From contig FNBQ01000007.1 of assembly GCA_900102385.1 (NCBI GenBank), positions 62,001-126,000 of the forward strand: DNA of 64,000 nucleotides, read 5' to 3'. The stretch is from Bacteroidales bacterium KHT7. GTDB lineage: Bacteria; Bacteroidota; Bacteroidia; Bacteroidales; Bacteroidaceae. The position numbers and the translations under genes are program-made. This document shows positions 1-8,578 of the stretch, in pieces (the first letter of the stretch is position 1; each line of letters opens with the position of its first letter). Below the pieces are notes generated by a model, which did not search any database, was not told where the DNA came from, and worked only from the letters and a program-made list of their open reading frames with translations.

Positions 1-539
1 CTGAGAATGGTAAGATTAGGCATGGTATGGTAAAACTTGGATTCTATCAAGTCTCAATATATCCAAATTCAGGTGTAATGTGGGAAAATAAAGGCGGCAC
101 AATCATCTTTAAGGGAACATGTGATTTTGGAAATGATACTTATCTGTCATTTGGAGAAAATGCTTTAGTAGAGATATCTGAAGGTTTCAATGCCAGTGCT
201 GGAGTTAAAATTATATCTTACCATGGCATAAAATTTGGGCTCTATGATAGATTAGGATGGGGAGTATTAATTATGGACACAAATTTTCATCCTCTTTATG
301 ATTTAGAGAAGAAAAAGTTTAAATCTGCAGGAGGGGCAATAGAAATCGGTGATCATAATTGGTTCGCTACTCAATGTAAGGTTATGCATAGTGTGAAGAC
401 ACCTGAAAGATGCATTTTTGGTATGGGGACTGTTATAACGCGTGGAAGTGAGATGAAACCTTATTGTGTTATGGGGGGATCCCCTGTTCGGGTGTTAAAA
501 GAAAATGTTATTCGAATAGTCGGACATGATAGTGTATAA
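1..539 (+). CDS. Hexapeptide-repeat acyltransferase, 5' truncated by window
   Basis: The reading frame is open to the first base of the window, so the N-terminus lies outside; the first internal ATG (27) is probably not the true start. The protein has the short alternating beta-strand turns of a left-handed beta-helix and ends with a typical acetyltransferase closing segment, MGGSPVRVLKEN, like the GxPAK/R tail of LacA/CysE-type O-acetyltransferases. A His in the KVMHSVKT segment may be catalytic, but the alignment is uncertain. It heads a run of same-strand exopolysaccharide genes and probably acetylates a sugar of the repeat unit in the cytoplasm. The acceptor cannot be read from the sequence. 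Family call is good; exact activity is inference. Confidence 0.75.
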   Translation, partial: ENGKIRHGMVKLGFYQVSIYPNSGVMWENKGGTIIFKGTCDFGNDTYLSFGENALVEISEGFNASAGVKIISYHGIKFGLYDRLGWGVLIMDTNFHPLYDLEKKKFKSAGGAIEIGDHNWFATQCKVMHSVKTPERCIFGMGTVITRGSEMKPYCVMGGSPVRVLKENVIRIVGHDSV

Positions 540-585
540 AAGAATATTTGTTAGATTCTGGATCGTATAGAATTTGTTATAAATT

Positions 586-1800
586 ATGAAAACAATAATT
601 TTGTCTAATGCTCCAATAAAGAATGGAAATCGTGGTTGTGTAGCATTGTCTATTACTGCAATGTCTATTATTGATCGTATTTTTCGTGAAGCTAATGAAG
701 AATATCGTTTGTATCTTACCGACGCAAGTATTGCAGAGAATGGAGAGTGTAAGTATATTGCAGACGGAATGCAGACATTGAGTTTCATGCAGTGTGACAG
801 ATTCCCGCTTGATATGAAAGATATATTAAAAAAAATCATTAAGTCTGGGACTATTGGGGGAAAAATGATTAGAAACGCAGATTATATATTAGACATTGGT
901 CAGGGCGATAGCTTTGCCGATATTTATGGTAAACAGCGTTTTGAACTTATAGATAATATTCACAAAACTGCAAGATTTTTTGGAAAGCCTTATTGCTTAT
1001 TGCCTCAGACAATAGGACCTTTTAAAGATGAAAAGATTCGTAAAAAGGCGATAAAAAGTATAGAGGGAGCAACGATGGTAATGGCAAGAGACCGTCAAAG
1101 TTATGATTATGTAAAAGAAAACGCTCCTGCACAGAAAAATATTCGTGAGTATATTGACGTAGCTTTCTATATGCCATATAAGAGAATTGAGTTTTCAAAA
1201 GATTCAATTCATGTCGGAATAAATATTTCATCTTTGCTGTGGCATGGTGGATATTCTCGCGATAATCAGTTTGGCTTGAAGGGTGATTATCAGCAGATCG
1301 TAAAATCATTGATAGATTATTTCCTTTCATTGCCGAATGTAACATTACACTTGATTGGTCATGTTGTGGGTGCAGAAAGGCATATAGAGAACGACTATGC
1401 CGTAAATTATGACATTTGGAAAGAGCATGGTAACAATCCGCGTCTTGTTCTTGCGCCACTGGCATTGACTCCTGTTGATGTCAAAGGCTATATTGCAGGA
1501 ATGGATTTCTTTATGGGCGCAAGAATGCATGCTACGATAGGTGCATTTTCGTCAGGCGTTCCCGTTGTTCCGATGGCTTACAGCCGAAAGTTCAATGGAC
1601 TTTTTGTTGATACTTTGCAATATAATCATCTTGCCGACCTGAAATCCATGTCGGAGACAGAAGTGCTTGACAAGGTGAAAGAGGCATTCTCAAAGCGGGA
1701 AGAATTGAAGTTGGTCATTGACGAAAGAATGAACGGAGTGGTTCGAGAGCGCGAAAAGATTATGATAGATGATTTAAAGATTTTTTTCAAATTAAATTAA
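586..1800 (+). CDS. Polysaccharide pyruvyl transferase family protein
   Basis: This 404-residue protein matches the length of the polysaccharide pyruvyl transferase (CsaB/WcaK-like) family, which adds ketal-linked pyruvate from phosphoenolpyruvate to a sugar. Visible hallmarks are the N-terminal NAPIKNGNRGCVAL segment, IGQGDSFADIYG near residue 102, LPQTIGPF near 140, and FMGARMHATIGAFSSGVPVV near 310, the usual conserved GxRxH segment of the family. It sits 46 bases after the acyltransferase and 12 bases before the nitroreductase-like gene, inside the exopolysaccharide cassette. It likely acts in the cytoplasm on the lipid-linked repeat unit. Pyruvylation would make the polymer acidic. The acceptor sugar is unknown. 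Confidence 0.85.
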   Translation: MKTIILSNAPIKNGNRGCVALSITAMSIIDRIFREANEEYRLYLTDASIAENGECKYIADGMQTLSFMQCDRFPLDMKDILKKIIKSGTIGGKMIRNADYILDIGQGDSFADIYGKQRFELIDNIHKTARFFGKPYCLLPQTIGPFKDEKIRKKAIKSIEGATMVMARDRQSYDYVKENAPAQKNIREYIDVAFYMPYKRIEFSKDSIHVGINISSLLWHGGYSRDNQFGLKGDYQQIVKSLIDYFLSLPNVTLHLIGHVVGAERHIENDYAVNYDIWKEHGNNPRLVLAPLALTPVDVKGYIAGMDFFMGARMHATIGAFSSGVPVVPMAYSRKFNGLFVDTLQYNHLADLKSMSETEVLDKVKEAFSKREELKLVIDERMNGVVREREKIMIDDLKIFFKLN

Positions 1801-1812
1801 TAGTCAATAGTT

Positions 1813-2766
1813 ATGGTAGTCAGAATCAGAAAATATTTATTAAATCTTTGGTTGTTCATCAACGATTACATATATTTGATACGTAGTTTGTCTAATCATT
1901 ATAATAAATCAAATTTAGAGAGGCAGATATTGTTGTTGAGTCATGCGTTGGAAAAAGGAATGACATTCAAGGAAAAAAAAACAGGTTGGGGAAAGGAAAA
2001 ATGTATGACTTTATGTAATTATACAGAACAATATCTGACAAATAATGCTATATTATCTGATGTGCTTATATATTCTATAAATATTATAAACAACTATAAA
2101 AATGATCCTAAAGCAAGTAAAGATAGTGTTTTGTTAAGCAGAATAAGTGGGATAACAAATAAATATAAGAATGTGATTTGTTGTACGCCTAGTGTTAAAA
2201 TAGTAGAAAAACCACATTTATTTGAAAATGAAGCAATTCTAGATTTTTTTAATTCTCGGTATAGTGTAAGAAATTTTTCAGATAAAGAAGTCACAAATGA
2301 AGAAATTCAACAAGCGGTCTCTTTCGCAAAGTGTACACCTACAGCATGTAATCGCCAGTCATCACGTGTGTATGTTTTTAAAAATAAAGAAACTATAAAT
2401 AAAATTCTTGATAATCAACTTGGAAATCAAGGCTGGTGTGATAAAGCTGGTGCAATAGTTGTGTTAACTGGTGTTCAATCTTACTTCAGTGGAGGATATG
2501 AACGTAATCAAGTATTTATTGATGGTGGACTTTTTGCTATGAACCTGGTTTATGGTTTCCATCTTCAACATATCGCAACATGTTTTAAAATGTATGTAAG
2601 AAGTCCAAAATTGGATGAAAACTTTCGAAATATATGTGGAATACCAGGTAATGAACAGCCGATTGTTTTGATTCTTTGCGGACATTATTGTGAGGAAGTT
2701 ACACTTAGTACTGCATCTAAAAGATTTAACACTCCATTGCAAGTTGATGGAGAATCAATAATGTAA
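1813..2766 (+). CDS. Nitroreductase-family protein of polysaccharide locus
   Basis: The C-terminal two thirds of this 317-residue protein is a nitroreductase-like FMN domain: FFNSRYSVRNFSDKEVT near residue 144 is the classic start, with the Arg-rich FMN-phosphate contact, followed by TPTACNRQ and later FIDGGLFAMNLVYG. An N-terminal extension of about 140 residues, beginning with a hydrophobic stretch and including LSHALEKGM, precedes it. Such extended nitroreductases are common companions of pyruvyl transferase and F420-hydrogenase-beta-like genes in polysaccharide clusters, where their reaction is not established. A remnant of an F420-hydrogenase-beta-like gene does lie downstream (4281-4637). 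A redox step on a sugar or substituent is inference only. Confidence 0.8.
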   Translation: MVVRIRKYLLNLWLFINDYIYLIRSLSNHYNKSNLERQILLLSHALEKGMTFKEKKTGWGKEKCMTLCNYTEQYLTNNAILSDVLIYSINIINNYKNDPKASKDSVLLSRISGITNKYKNVICCTPSVKIVEKPHLFENEAILDFFNSRYSVRNFSDKEVTNEEIQQAVSFAKCTPTACNRQSSRVYVFKNKETINKILDNQLGNQGWCDKAGAIVVLTGVQSYFSGGYERNQVFIDGGLFAMNLVYGFHLQHIATCFKMYVRSPKLDENFRNICGIPGNEQPIVLILCGHYCEEVTLSTASKRFNTPLQVDGESIM

Positions 2767-2784
2767 AAATATAGGAAGGTTACA

Positions 2785-4281
2785 ATGGGTAGCGGAAAGA
2801 AAGTTGTAAGTGGGGTTGTATGGACAATGCTGCTTAATGTTGTAAATGCGGTATATGGATTCATATCTGTGCCGATACTTATCAATTATTTTGGAAAATC
2901 AGAATATGGACTTATTGGATTGGCAATGTCTATCAATGTGTATCTCAGATTGCTAGATATGGGATTCAACTCCACAAATGTGAGATTTTTTTCAGCTTGG
3001 CTTGCAGAAAAAAAATACGATAAGGTACGCAAGGCTTTTCAGACAAGTCTTTGCTTTTATGGGGTGATAGGCCTTCTAAATGCAGGAGCATTGCTGGTAT
3101 TGTCTATATTCTCCGATAGTATATTCAACGTTGATGTTGCACAGGGTATTATACTAAAGAGGCTGATATGCATACTCTGTTTTACGGCATTTTTCAGTTG
3201 GGTGATGTCATGTTTCGATCAGATGGTAAAGGCAACTGAAAATGTTGCGTATATTCAGAAATGTACATTGTTTACGAAACTGCTTATGATTGTGATTCTT
3301 TTTGTCACAGTCTATGGAAAACTGTCAATCGAGATGTATTTCATGCTTTCGTGTGCAGCAACATTGATGGTGATTCCGTTTTATATCCGTAAGATACGCA
3401 AAGAAACGTCTTTCGTAAGTTTTAGCCCAAAGGTTGATTGGCAGACGTTTCGTGAAATGCTCCCATACAGCCTTAACATTTTCTCGTTTGGTATATTTCA
3501 GTTTTCATTTTACAATCTGCGCCCTATGTTCCTCGGCATGCAGGGTACGGTTGAGTCTGTTGCCGATTTCAAAATACTGAATGGAATAGCAGGAATGGTA
3601 TCTATGTTTGGTGGAGCATTTATTGGTGCATTATTGCCGTCTGCATCGCGTGTCGTTGCGAAACAAAATAAAGACGCATATTATCGTGTAGCATATTCGG
3701 GAACACGTTATGTGTCTATAATAATGAGCTTTGGTTGTTTTGGCATAATGTCCGTTGCTCCAGAACTGCTTACGGTTTATGTCGGAAAGGATTATTTGTA
3801 TCTTGTACCATGGTTATATTTGTGGATGTTGCCATTGCTTCTTACACATAATCAGGCAATCAGTAGTCTTATTTTGGCAGGTTCCGACATTCGTGCCATT
3901 ACATATAACACAACAGTTTCTGCTGTATTGGGACTTTTGGTTACATGGTTTGCTATACCTGTATATCAAGTTGGTGGTACGGTAATAGGTTATGTAGTTT
4001 ATCTATTGCTTCAAATTCTGTTTTATTACTTTTACTATTGGCCTAAAAAGATGTCTATTGATTCTTCAAAAGTTTTTTTCAGTTGCTTTGCTCCGTATGC
4101 AGCCATTGGTGGCGTGGCACTGCTGGCAGTTTCATTTGTGAATGTCAGCGACATCTGCCTGTGGAACGGTTTTGCAAAAGGAGTGTTATTTACGGTTCTG
4201 TTTGCAGCGGCGACGTGGTGCGTGATGCCAAAAGAAGAGAAGGCATATTTGATAGAATTGGCAAGAAAGAAAAGTGCTTGA
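2785..4281 (+). CDS. Wzx-type polysaccharide flippase
   Basis: This 498-residue polytopic membrane protein opens with a short cytosolic stretch and then MLLNVVNAVYGFISVPILIN, the usual first helix of polysaccharide transport (MATE/MVF-fold) proteins. About a dozen hydrophobic helices follow, with a long C-terminal block of paired helices. It would flip the undecaprenyl-linked repeat unit across the inner membrane before polymerisation by the Wzy-like protein at 5260. It ends with a TGA at 4279-4281 that overlaps the ATG of a scrambled reading frame. The C-terminal 180 residues have a diverged, broken second copy at 4641-5149. Confidence 0.88.
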   Translation: MGSGKKVVSGVVWTMLLNVVNAVYGFISVPILINYFGKSEYGLIGLAMSINVYLRLLDMGFNSTNVRFFSAWLAEKKYDKVRKAFQTSLCFYGVIGLLNAGALLVLSIFSDSIFNVDVAQGIILKRLICILCFTAFFSWVMSCFDQMVKATENVAYIQKCTLFTKLLMIVILFVTVYGKLSIEMYFMLSCAATLMVIPFYIRKIRKETSFVSFSPKVDWQTFREMLPYSLNIFSFGIFQFSFYNLRPMFLGMQGTVESVADFKILNGIAGMVSMFGGAFIGALLPSASRVVAKQNKDAYYRVAYSGTRYVSIIMSFGCFGIMSVAPELLTVYVGKDYLYLVPWLYLWMLPLLLTHNQAISSLILAGSDIRAITYNTTVSAVLGLLVTWFAIPVYQVGGTVIGYVVYLLLQILFYYFYYWPKKMSIDSSKVFFSCFAPYAAIGGVALLAVSFVNVSDICLWNGFAKGVLFTVLFAAATWCVMPKEEKAYLIELARKKSA

Positions 4282-4637
4282 TGAAAAATCCGTCGGTTTC
4301 AATAGCAAAAGGATTTGCTATAATTTTTATGGCGATTGTGTCTTTGAAATATCGTGGTGATGGTTGGCCAGACTATTTTCACGCAGTATGGCAGGATGGA
4401 TCTGAGTTTAAACTAACTAACAATGAAAGTTGTGGAAAGGTTTTAGGCAGACAAGTTGGGTTCAGATGTAAAATCTGTCCAGACGGAGTAGGTATGCTTG
4501 CTGATATTGCTGTAGGAGATCGAAAAAAGGTTATCCTGATTTTACGGGATGTGAGGGTAAATGCTTTGTTATGCTCAGAACTCCAAAAGGGCGTCGAGTT
4601 TATGAAAAAGGCAGATGAGGTAGGGGAAATATGGTAA
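4281..4637 (+). pseudogene. Fused remnant: acyltransferase start joined to FrhB-like C-terminus
   Basis: A 118-codon open frame begins at the ATG overlapping the flippase stop. Its first 19 residues, MKNPSVSIAKGFAIIFMAI, look like the first helix of an acyltransferase-3 membrane protein. The text then switches abruptly at about 4338 to YRGDGWPDYF, FRCKICPDGVGMLADIAVGD and a degraded tail. That is the C-terminal part of the coenzyme F420 hydrogenase/dehydrogenase beta-subunit (FrhB-like) family found in polysaccharide loci. The iron-sulphur-type Cys-x-x-Cys is kept, but most of the domain is gone. I read it as a recombination scar of two lost genes. It could still be translated, but a working enzyme is unlikely. 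Confidence 0.7.
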
Positions 4638-4640
4638 GAA

Positions 4641-5149
4641 ATGTCGATAGGCCAGGAATTGCTGACGTTGTATGTGGGTGAGGACAATCTTTATCTCTTG
4701 CCATGGCTTAATATTTGGCTGTTGATTCTTCTTCTCTATCATAATCAGGTCATATAAGCAGTCTTATTCTTGCAGGCTCTGATATTCGTGCGCTTAATTA
4801 CAGTTCGTCTATTGCTTCTGTTGTTGGACTTGCAACAACATGGTTTACAACTCCATTGTTCAATGTTGGTGGTACTGTTGTTGGTTTTATTGCTTATTTG
4901 GCAATACAGATGGGCTTTTACTATTTGTATTATTGGCCTAGAAAGATGGAAATCGACTCGAAACGTGTATTTTTTTTATGTTTTCTTCCATACGTAATTA
5001 TAGGAGCTGTTGCATACTTTTCTGTATCTTTTATAAGCATAGGTGAAAGTTGTGTAATAACTGGAGGAGTGAAAGAAATAATATTTGCAGTTATTTTTAT
5101 TATTCTTTCCTTTATTGTAATGCCTAAAAAGGATAAAACATATTTATAA
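4641..5149 (+). pseudogene. C-terminal fragment of a second Wzx flippase, frameshifted
   Basis: Starting a few bases after the previous frame stops, the translation QELLTLYVGEDNLYLLPWL runs parallel to the intact flippase (PELLTVYVGKDYLYLVPWL). It continues, with similar residues throughout, to VMPKKDKTYL, matching VMPKEEKAYL of the intact gene. The frame is broken at about 4752-4753, where an extra AT dinucleotide turns GTC-ATA-AGC into GTC-ATA-TAA. The reading then resumes in another frame as SSLILAGSDIRA. By eye it is clearly related to, but well diverged from, the intact copy, so it is a remnant of another flippase allele rather than a fresh duplication. Confidence 0.85.
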
Positions 5150-5259
5150 AGCATATCAAAAAATCAAGAAGGGATAAAACTTTATATACAAGAAAGGTAA
5201 ATAAATGTTTTTTACTGTTTGTCAATAGAAATTTCTAATTTTTTTAGACAGATTAAAAG

Positions 5260-6495
5260 GTGAAAAAGTCTATATACTTATTTGTCATATTAATGTTCGT
5301 AAGTGAATTGTATAGTTTGAGAATGTTTAATTCAATGTTTTCAGGATACGAGATTGGCGGAATTCTTTTGTATGTCTGGGTGCTTGCGGGCTTTGTAATA
5401 TATCGCAGAAGAAAAAGAACTCATCTGTGTAATGTAGGTAGTGTTTCTCCTGTAATCTTGATTTTTTTAGGGCTTTTTCTCTCTATGGTTTCGGCATATG
5501 TTTTGTATGAACAAGGTTTTGTTCAATCTCTTATAACATATCGTCATCAGTATTTATGGATTATTGTGATTGCTTTGTTATATGTTAAACCGAATGAGCG
5601 TAGTTTAATAAAATCTCTAAATTGGTTTGGTGTAACATGTATAATAGCAACATTTTTACGTACCTTTTTTTTCCCGCAATGGTTTGTTGGCAAAAATGGA
5701 GAGCAATTGGTTGCTTCTGAAATAACAGAACTTGTTGTATGTAGGGGATACCCGATATTGACAATTCCACTGTATTATTATTGTGATCGAATGCGACGTG
5801 ATTTTAAAAAAAAGGATGTTTTTTGGGTTTGTTTATACCTATTTTTTTTCTTAATGTTACAAAATAGAAGCACACTTTTTGTAGCAACTATAATTGTTGG
5901 ATATTCTTTTGTAACAAGTAAAAAAAAGAAAATAGCCATACCGGTCACGATTCTTTTAGGATTAATTTTTTTGTATTTTAGTTATGATATTTTTGTAGAT
6001 TTAAATAATGAAACTACTTCACAGATAAATGATGGTGATTATAACCGAACAAAAGCTTTTGAACATATGTTTTTGAAATCTAATAAGGATTTGCTAGCCA
6101 TTGTCTTTGGAAAAGGTTTTTTAAGTTCCCATGCAACAAATGATATGTCTAATTTAATGTCATTGGGGATATTTAATAGCGATGTTGGTTTTATTGGATA
6201 TTGGGATCAGTTTGGAATTCTTCCTGTCATTGTGTTTGTTTCTATCATTATAAAAACTATATTCTCAAAACAAATGCCATTTTATGTAAAAGCATCAGGG
6301 CTCCATATCTTAGTGTGTTCTGTGACTATTTCATATTTTGGAACCACATCTGGAATAGTGTGGTTTTCTCTGTTTTATTTTATGTTTTTTTATTATGAGA
6401 ATAGGGGCATACAGTTAAAAAAAAGACATATAACCATAAAAAGTTATATGAGAAAAAAGTTGTTGATGATAGATATAGGGAAAAATATGACGTAA
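5260..6495 (+). CDS. Wzy-like O-antigen/exopolysaccharide polymerase
   Basis: The protein is 411 residues, begins at a GTG (MKKSIYLFVILMF), and has about ten strongly hydrophobic helices with a larger polar loop around residues 245-310. This is the usual layout of Wzy/O-antigen ligase-type proteins, which are recognised by topology more than by sequence. The loop carries RTKAFEHMFLKSNKDLLAIV and a following SDVGFIGYWDQFG segment, reminiscent of the conserved part of such polymerases. It follows the flippase and its remnants by 110 bases and precedes the glycosyltransferases, so a role in polymerising the repeat unit in the periplasm fits. An O-antigen ligase role cannot be excluded. AT-rich codon use matches its neighbours. 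Confidence 0.78.
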   Translation: MKKSIYLFVILMFVSELYSLRMFNSMFSGYEIGGILLYVWVLAGFVIYRRRKRTHLCNVGSVSPVILIFLGLFLSMVSAYVLYEQGFVQSLITYRHQYLWIIVIALLYVKPNERSLIKSLNWFGVTCIIATFLRTFFFPQWFVGKNGEQLVASEITELVVCRGYPILTIPLYYYCDRMRRDFKKKDVFWVCLYLFFFLMLQNRSTLFVATIIVGYSFVTSKKKKIAIPVTILLGLIFLYFSYDIFVDLNNETTSQINDGDYNRTKAFEHMFLKSNKDLLAIVFGKGFLSSHATNDMSNLMSLGIFNSDVGFIGYWDQFGILPVIVFVSIIIKTIFSKQMPFYVKASGLHILVCSVTISYFGTTSGIVWFSLFYFMFFYYENRGIQLKKRHITIKSYMRKKLLMIDIGKNMT

Positions 6496-6505
6496 TAAAA
6501 ATAAT

Positions 6506-7405
6506 ATGCTTGCAATAATACTTGTAAACTATAAAAGTAGTTTGCCTACTTGTAAATATATAAAAGAGGTTTTGTTGAAGAATGTCACTATCCCAAGTTC
6601 TGTTGTTATAGTAGATAATGCTTCAACGTCTGAAAGTGTTGATGAAATTAAGAAAAATGTAGACGTAAATATTTACGATCGTAATTTTAATGTTTTAGAG
6701 GAAGGCGAATCATCTATATACTTAATCTGTAATCCCGAAAATTCGGGTTTTGCCAAAGGAAACAATCTTGGAGCACGTTTTGCTATTGATGTCTTGAACT
6801 GCGATTACTTGCTCTTTTCAAATAACGATATTGAATTTATTGATAGTAATGTTGTTGAAGCCCTTTATGAAAAACTAAAAAATACACCTAAGGCTGGTAT
6901 TATAGGCCCGAAGGTGGTCGGTTTACAAGGAGAGTTTCAGAGTCCAGAACCGTATGTCTCGTTCTGGGACAGAAACGTGTGGATGTATTTGTCTACTCCG
7001 TTCTATTCAAAGGAAAAGAAGAGGCAACGTTTTCAATTGGATTATGCAAGAGATGCAAAAGAAGGTTTCCATTACAAACTGATGGGGTCTTTCTTTATGG
7101 TTCGTAGTAAGGATTTCAAAGAGTGTGGAATGATGGATGAACACACGTTTCTTTATGCCGAAGAACCCATTTTGACGGAGAGAATGAAAAGAATAGGTTT
7201 GCAACCATATTATTATCCACAGGTTGCGGTGTTGCATAATCACGGTGCTACAACAAAAAAACATTTCAGAAACAATCAGATAGAGTGGATAAAGTTCGAG
7301 AGTGAGTGCTATTATTACCGAACCTATAAAAACACGTCGTCGATAGAGATATTTATAGGAAGGTTATTGCGCTATTTGTTAAATATTATCAAACGAAACA
7401 GATAA
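6506..7405 (+). CDS. Glycosyltransferase family 2 protein
   Basis: This 299-residue GT-A enzyme has the GT2 signatures: IILVNYKSS at the N-terminus, VVIVDNAST near residue 34, NPENSGFAKGNNLG near 75, the common rhamnosyltransferase-type NSGFAxGxN box, and the metal-binding region LLFSNNDIEF near 103 (NND in place of DxD). ERMKRIGLQPYYYPQVAVLH closes the catalytic half. It would transfer a sugar, possibly rhamnose, from a nucleotide donor to the growing lipid-linked repeat unit at the inner face of the membrane. It is 10 bases after the polymerase and 1 base before the next gene. Donor and linkage are not readable. Confidence 0.88.
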   Translation: MLAIILVNYKSSLPTCKYIKEVLLKNVTIPSSVVIVDNASTSESVDEIKKNVDVNIYDRNFNVLEEGESSIYLICNPENSGFAKGNNLGARFAIDVLNCDYLLFSNNDIEFIDSNVVEALYEKLKNTPKAGIIGPKVVGLQGEFQSPEPYVSFWDRNVWMYLSTPFYSKEKKRQRFQLDYARDAKEGFHYKLMGSFFMVRSKDFKECGMMDEHTFLYAEEPILTERMKRIGLQPYYYPQVAVLHNHGATTKKHFRNNQIEWIKFESECYYYRTYKNTSSIEIFIGRLLRYLLNIIKRNR

Positions 7406-7406
7406 A

Positions 7407-8564
7407 ATGAATATATTGTTTGTTACGCATCATTATCTGAATGGCTCAAGTGGCGCTGTTTTTGCTTCAAGAGCATTTATAAATGCTGCTGCGGAAATAG
7501 CAGACAAAACAGTCTTGCTGTATCCTTACAAAGATGGATATGAGAAAGAGTTTATAGATAGTAAAGTCAATTGTATTCCTGTTGAATATAACAAATCAAA
7601 AGTTTTAAAGTTCTTTGATTTGTTGTCAGGACGTGTACATAGATATTATGACGTATTTGAAATAACTCTAAGAAGCAATAATATAGACATAGTAATTTTT
7701 GATACAAGTATTGTTGCTTTCAATTTAATAGAAATAGCTCATAGGTATAATGCAAAGGTTATTACAATTCATCATAATTATCAGTATGAGTATTTTTATG
7801 ATAGTACAAAATATCCGTTAAAGCCAATAGTCTTGTATTGGACAAAAAAATATGAGCAGTATGCAGTAACAAAAAGTGACCTTAATCTGACATTGACTGA
7901 GCAGGATAAATTTTTGTTGGCTCAGAATTATAATGGAGGTGATTCTTCAACGATTAAGGTCTTGGGTTGTTTTGATTTTCATAAGGATTGCGAGGGAATT
8001 TTGAAATCACAAAGTATAGAGTCTGAAAATAAAGAGAAAAGTTTGAATTTCGTAATAACTGCCTCATTGGATGCATACCAAAACAAAATTTCAATTATTC
8101 CTTGGATAGAACATTATTATCCTATATTAAAGGAAACATTGCCTGATGCAACTTTGACTCTTGCAGGAAGAAATCCAACCCCAGAGTATTATTCTGTTTG
8201 TGAAAAGTATGGAGTCCGTTTGATTCCTTCACCAAAGGACATAAACGAGATTATAAGTAGTGCAGATTTCTATTTATGTCCTATGGATAAAGGAGGAGGT
8301 CTGAAATTAAGGGTTCTAGACGGCTTAAAGAATGGTTTGTTGGTAGTTACTCATAAAGTTTCTGCACGAGGATATGATGAGTTCGTTTCTCAAAAGTGTA
8401 TGTTTTGCTATGATGATGAGCAATCTTTCATTGAGGCTTTAAAAAATGTGGTAGAGTCAAGCTATTCAAAAAACGATATTCTAAAATTATATGATGGCAT
8501 GTTTAGTTTTAAGTCTGGGGTAAACAGACTTAATAAATATGTTGCATCTCTTTTTTCAAGATAA
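7407..8564 (+). CDS. Glycosyltransferase family 4-like protein
   Basis: This 385-residue protein starts with MNILFVTHHYLNGSSGAVFA, the N-terminal glycine-containing loop of GT-B enzymes. Its C-terminal half has ATLTLAGRNPTPEYY, ISSADFYLCPMDKGGGLKLR and VLDGLKNGLLVVTH, the donor-binding part of the GT4/group 1 fold. The usual EX7E motif is degenerate here (the second Glu position is Asp or Gly), seen also in other members of capsule clusters. It begins one base after the GT2 stop and is probably translationally coupled to it. It should add one sugar of the repeat unit from a nucleotide-sugar donor. Confidence 0.82.
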   Translation: MNILFVTHHYLNGSSGAVFASRAFINAAAEIADKTVLLYPYKDGYEKEFIDSKVNCIPVEYNKSKVLKFFDLLSGRVHRYYDVFEITLRSNNIDIVIFDTSIVAFNLIEIAHRYNAKVITIHHNYQYEYFYDSTKYPLKPIVLYWTKKYEQYAVTKSDLNLTLTEQDKFLLAQNYNGGDSSTIKVLGCFDFHKDCEGILKSQSIESENKEKSLNFVITASLDAYQNKISIIPWIEHYYPILKETLPDATLTLAGRNPTPEYYSVCEKYGVRLIPSPKDINEIISSADFYLCPMDKGGGLKLRVLDGLKNGLLVVTHKVSARGYDEFVSQKCMFCYDDEQSFIEALKNVVESSYSKNDILKLYDGMFSFKSGVNRLNKYVASLFSR

Positions 8565-8578
8565 TTGTTTCACGTCTT

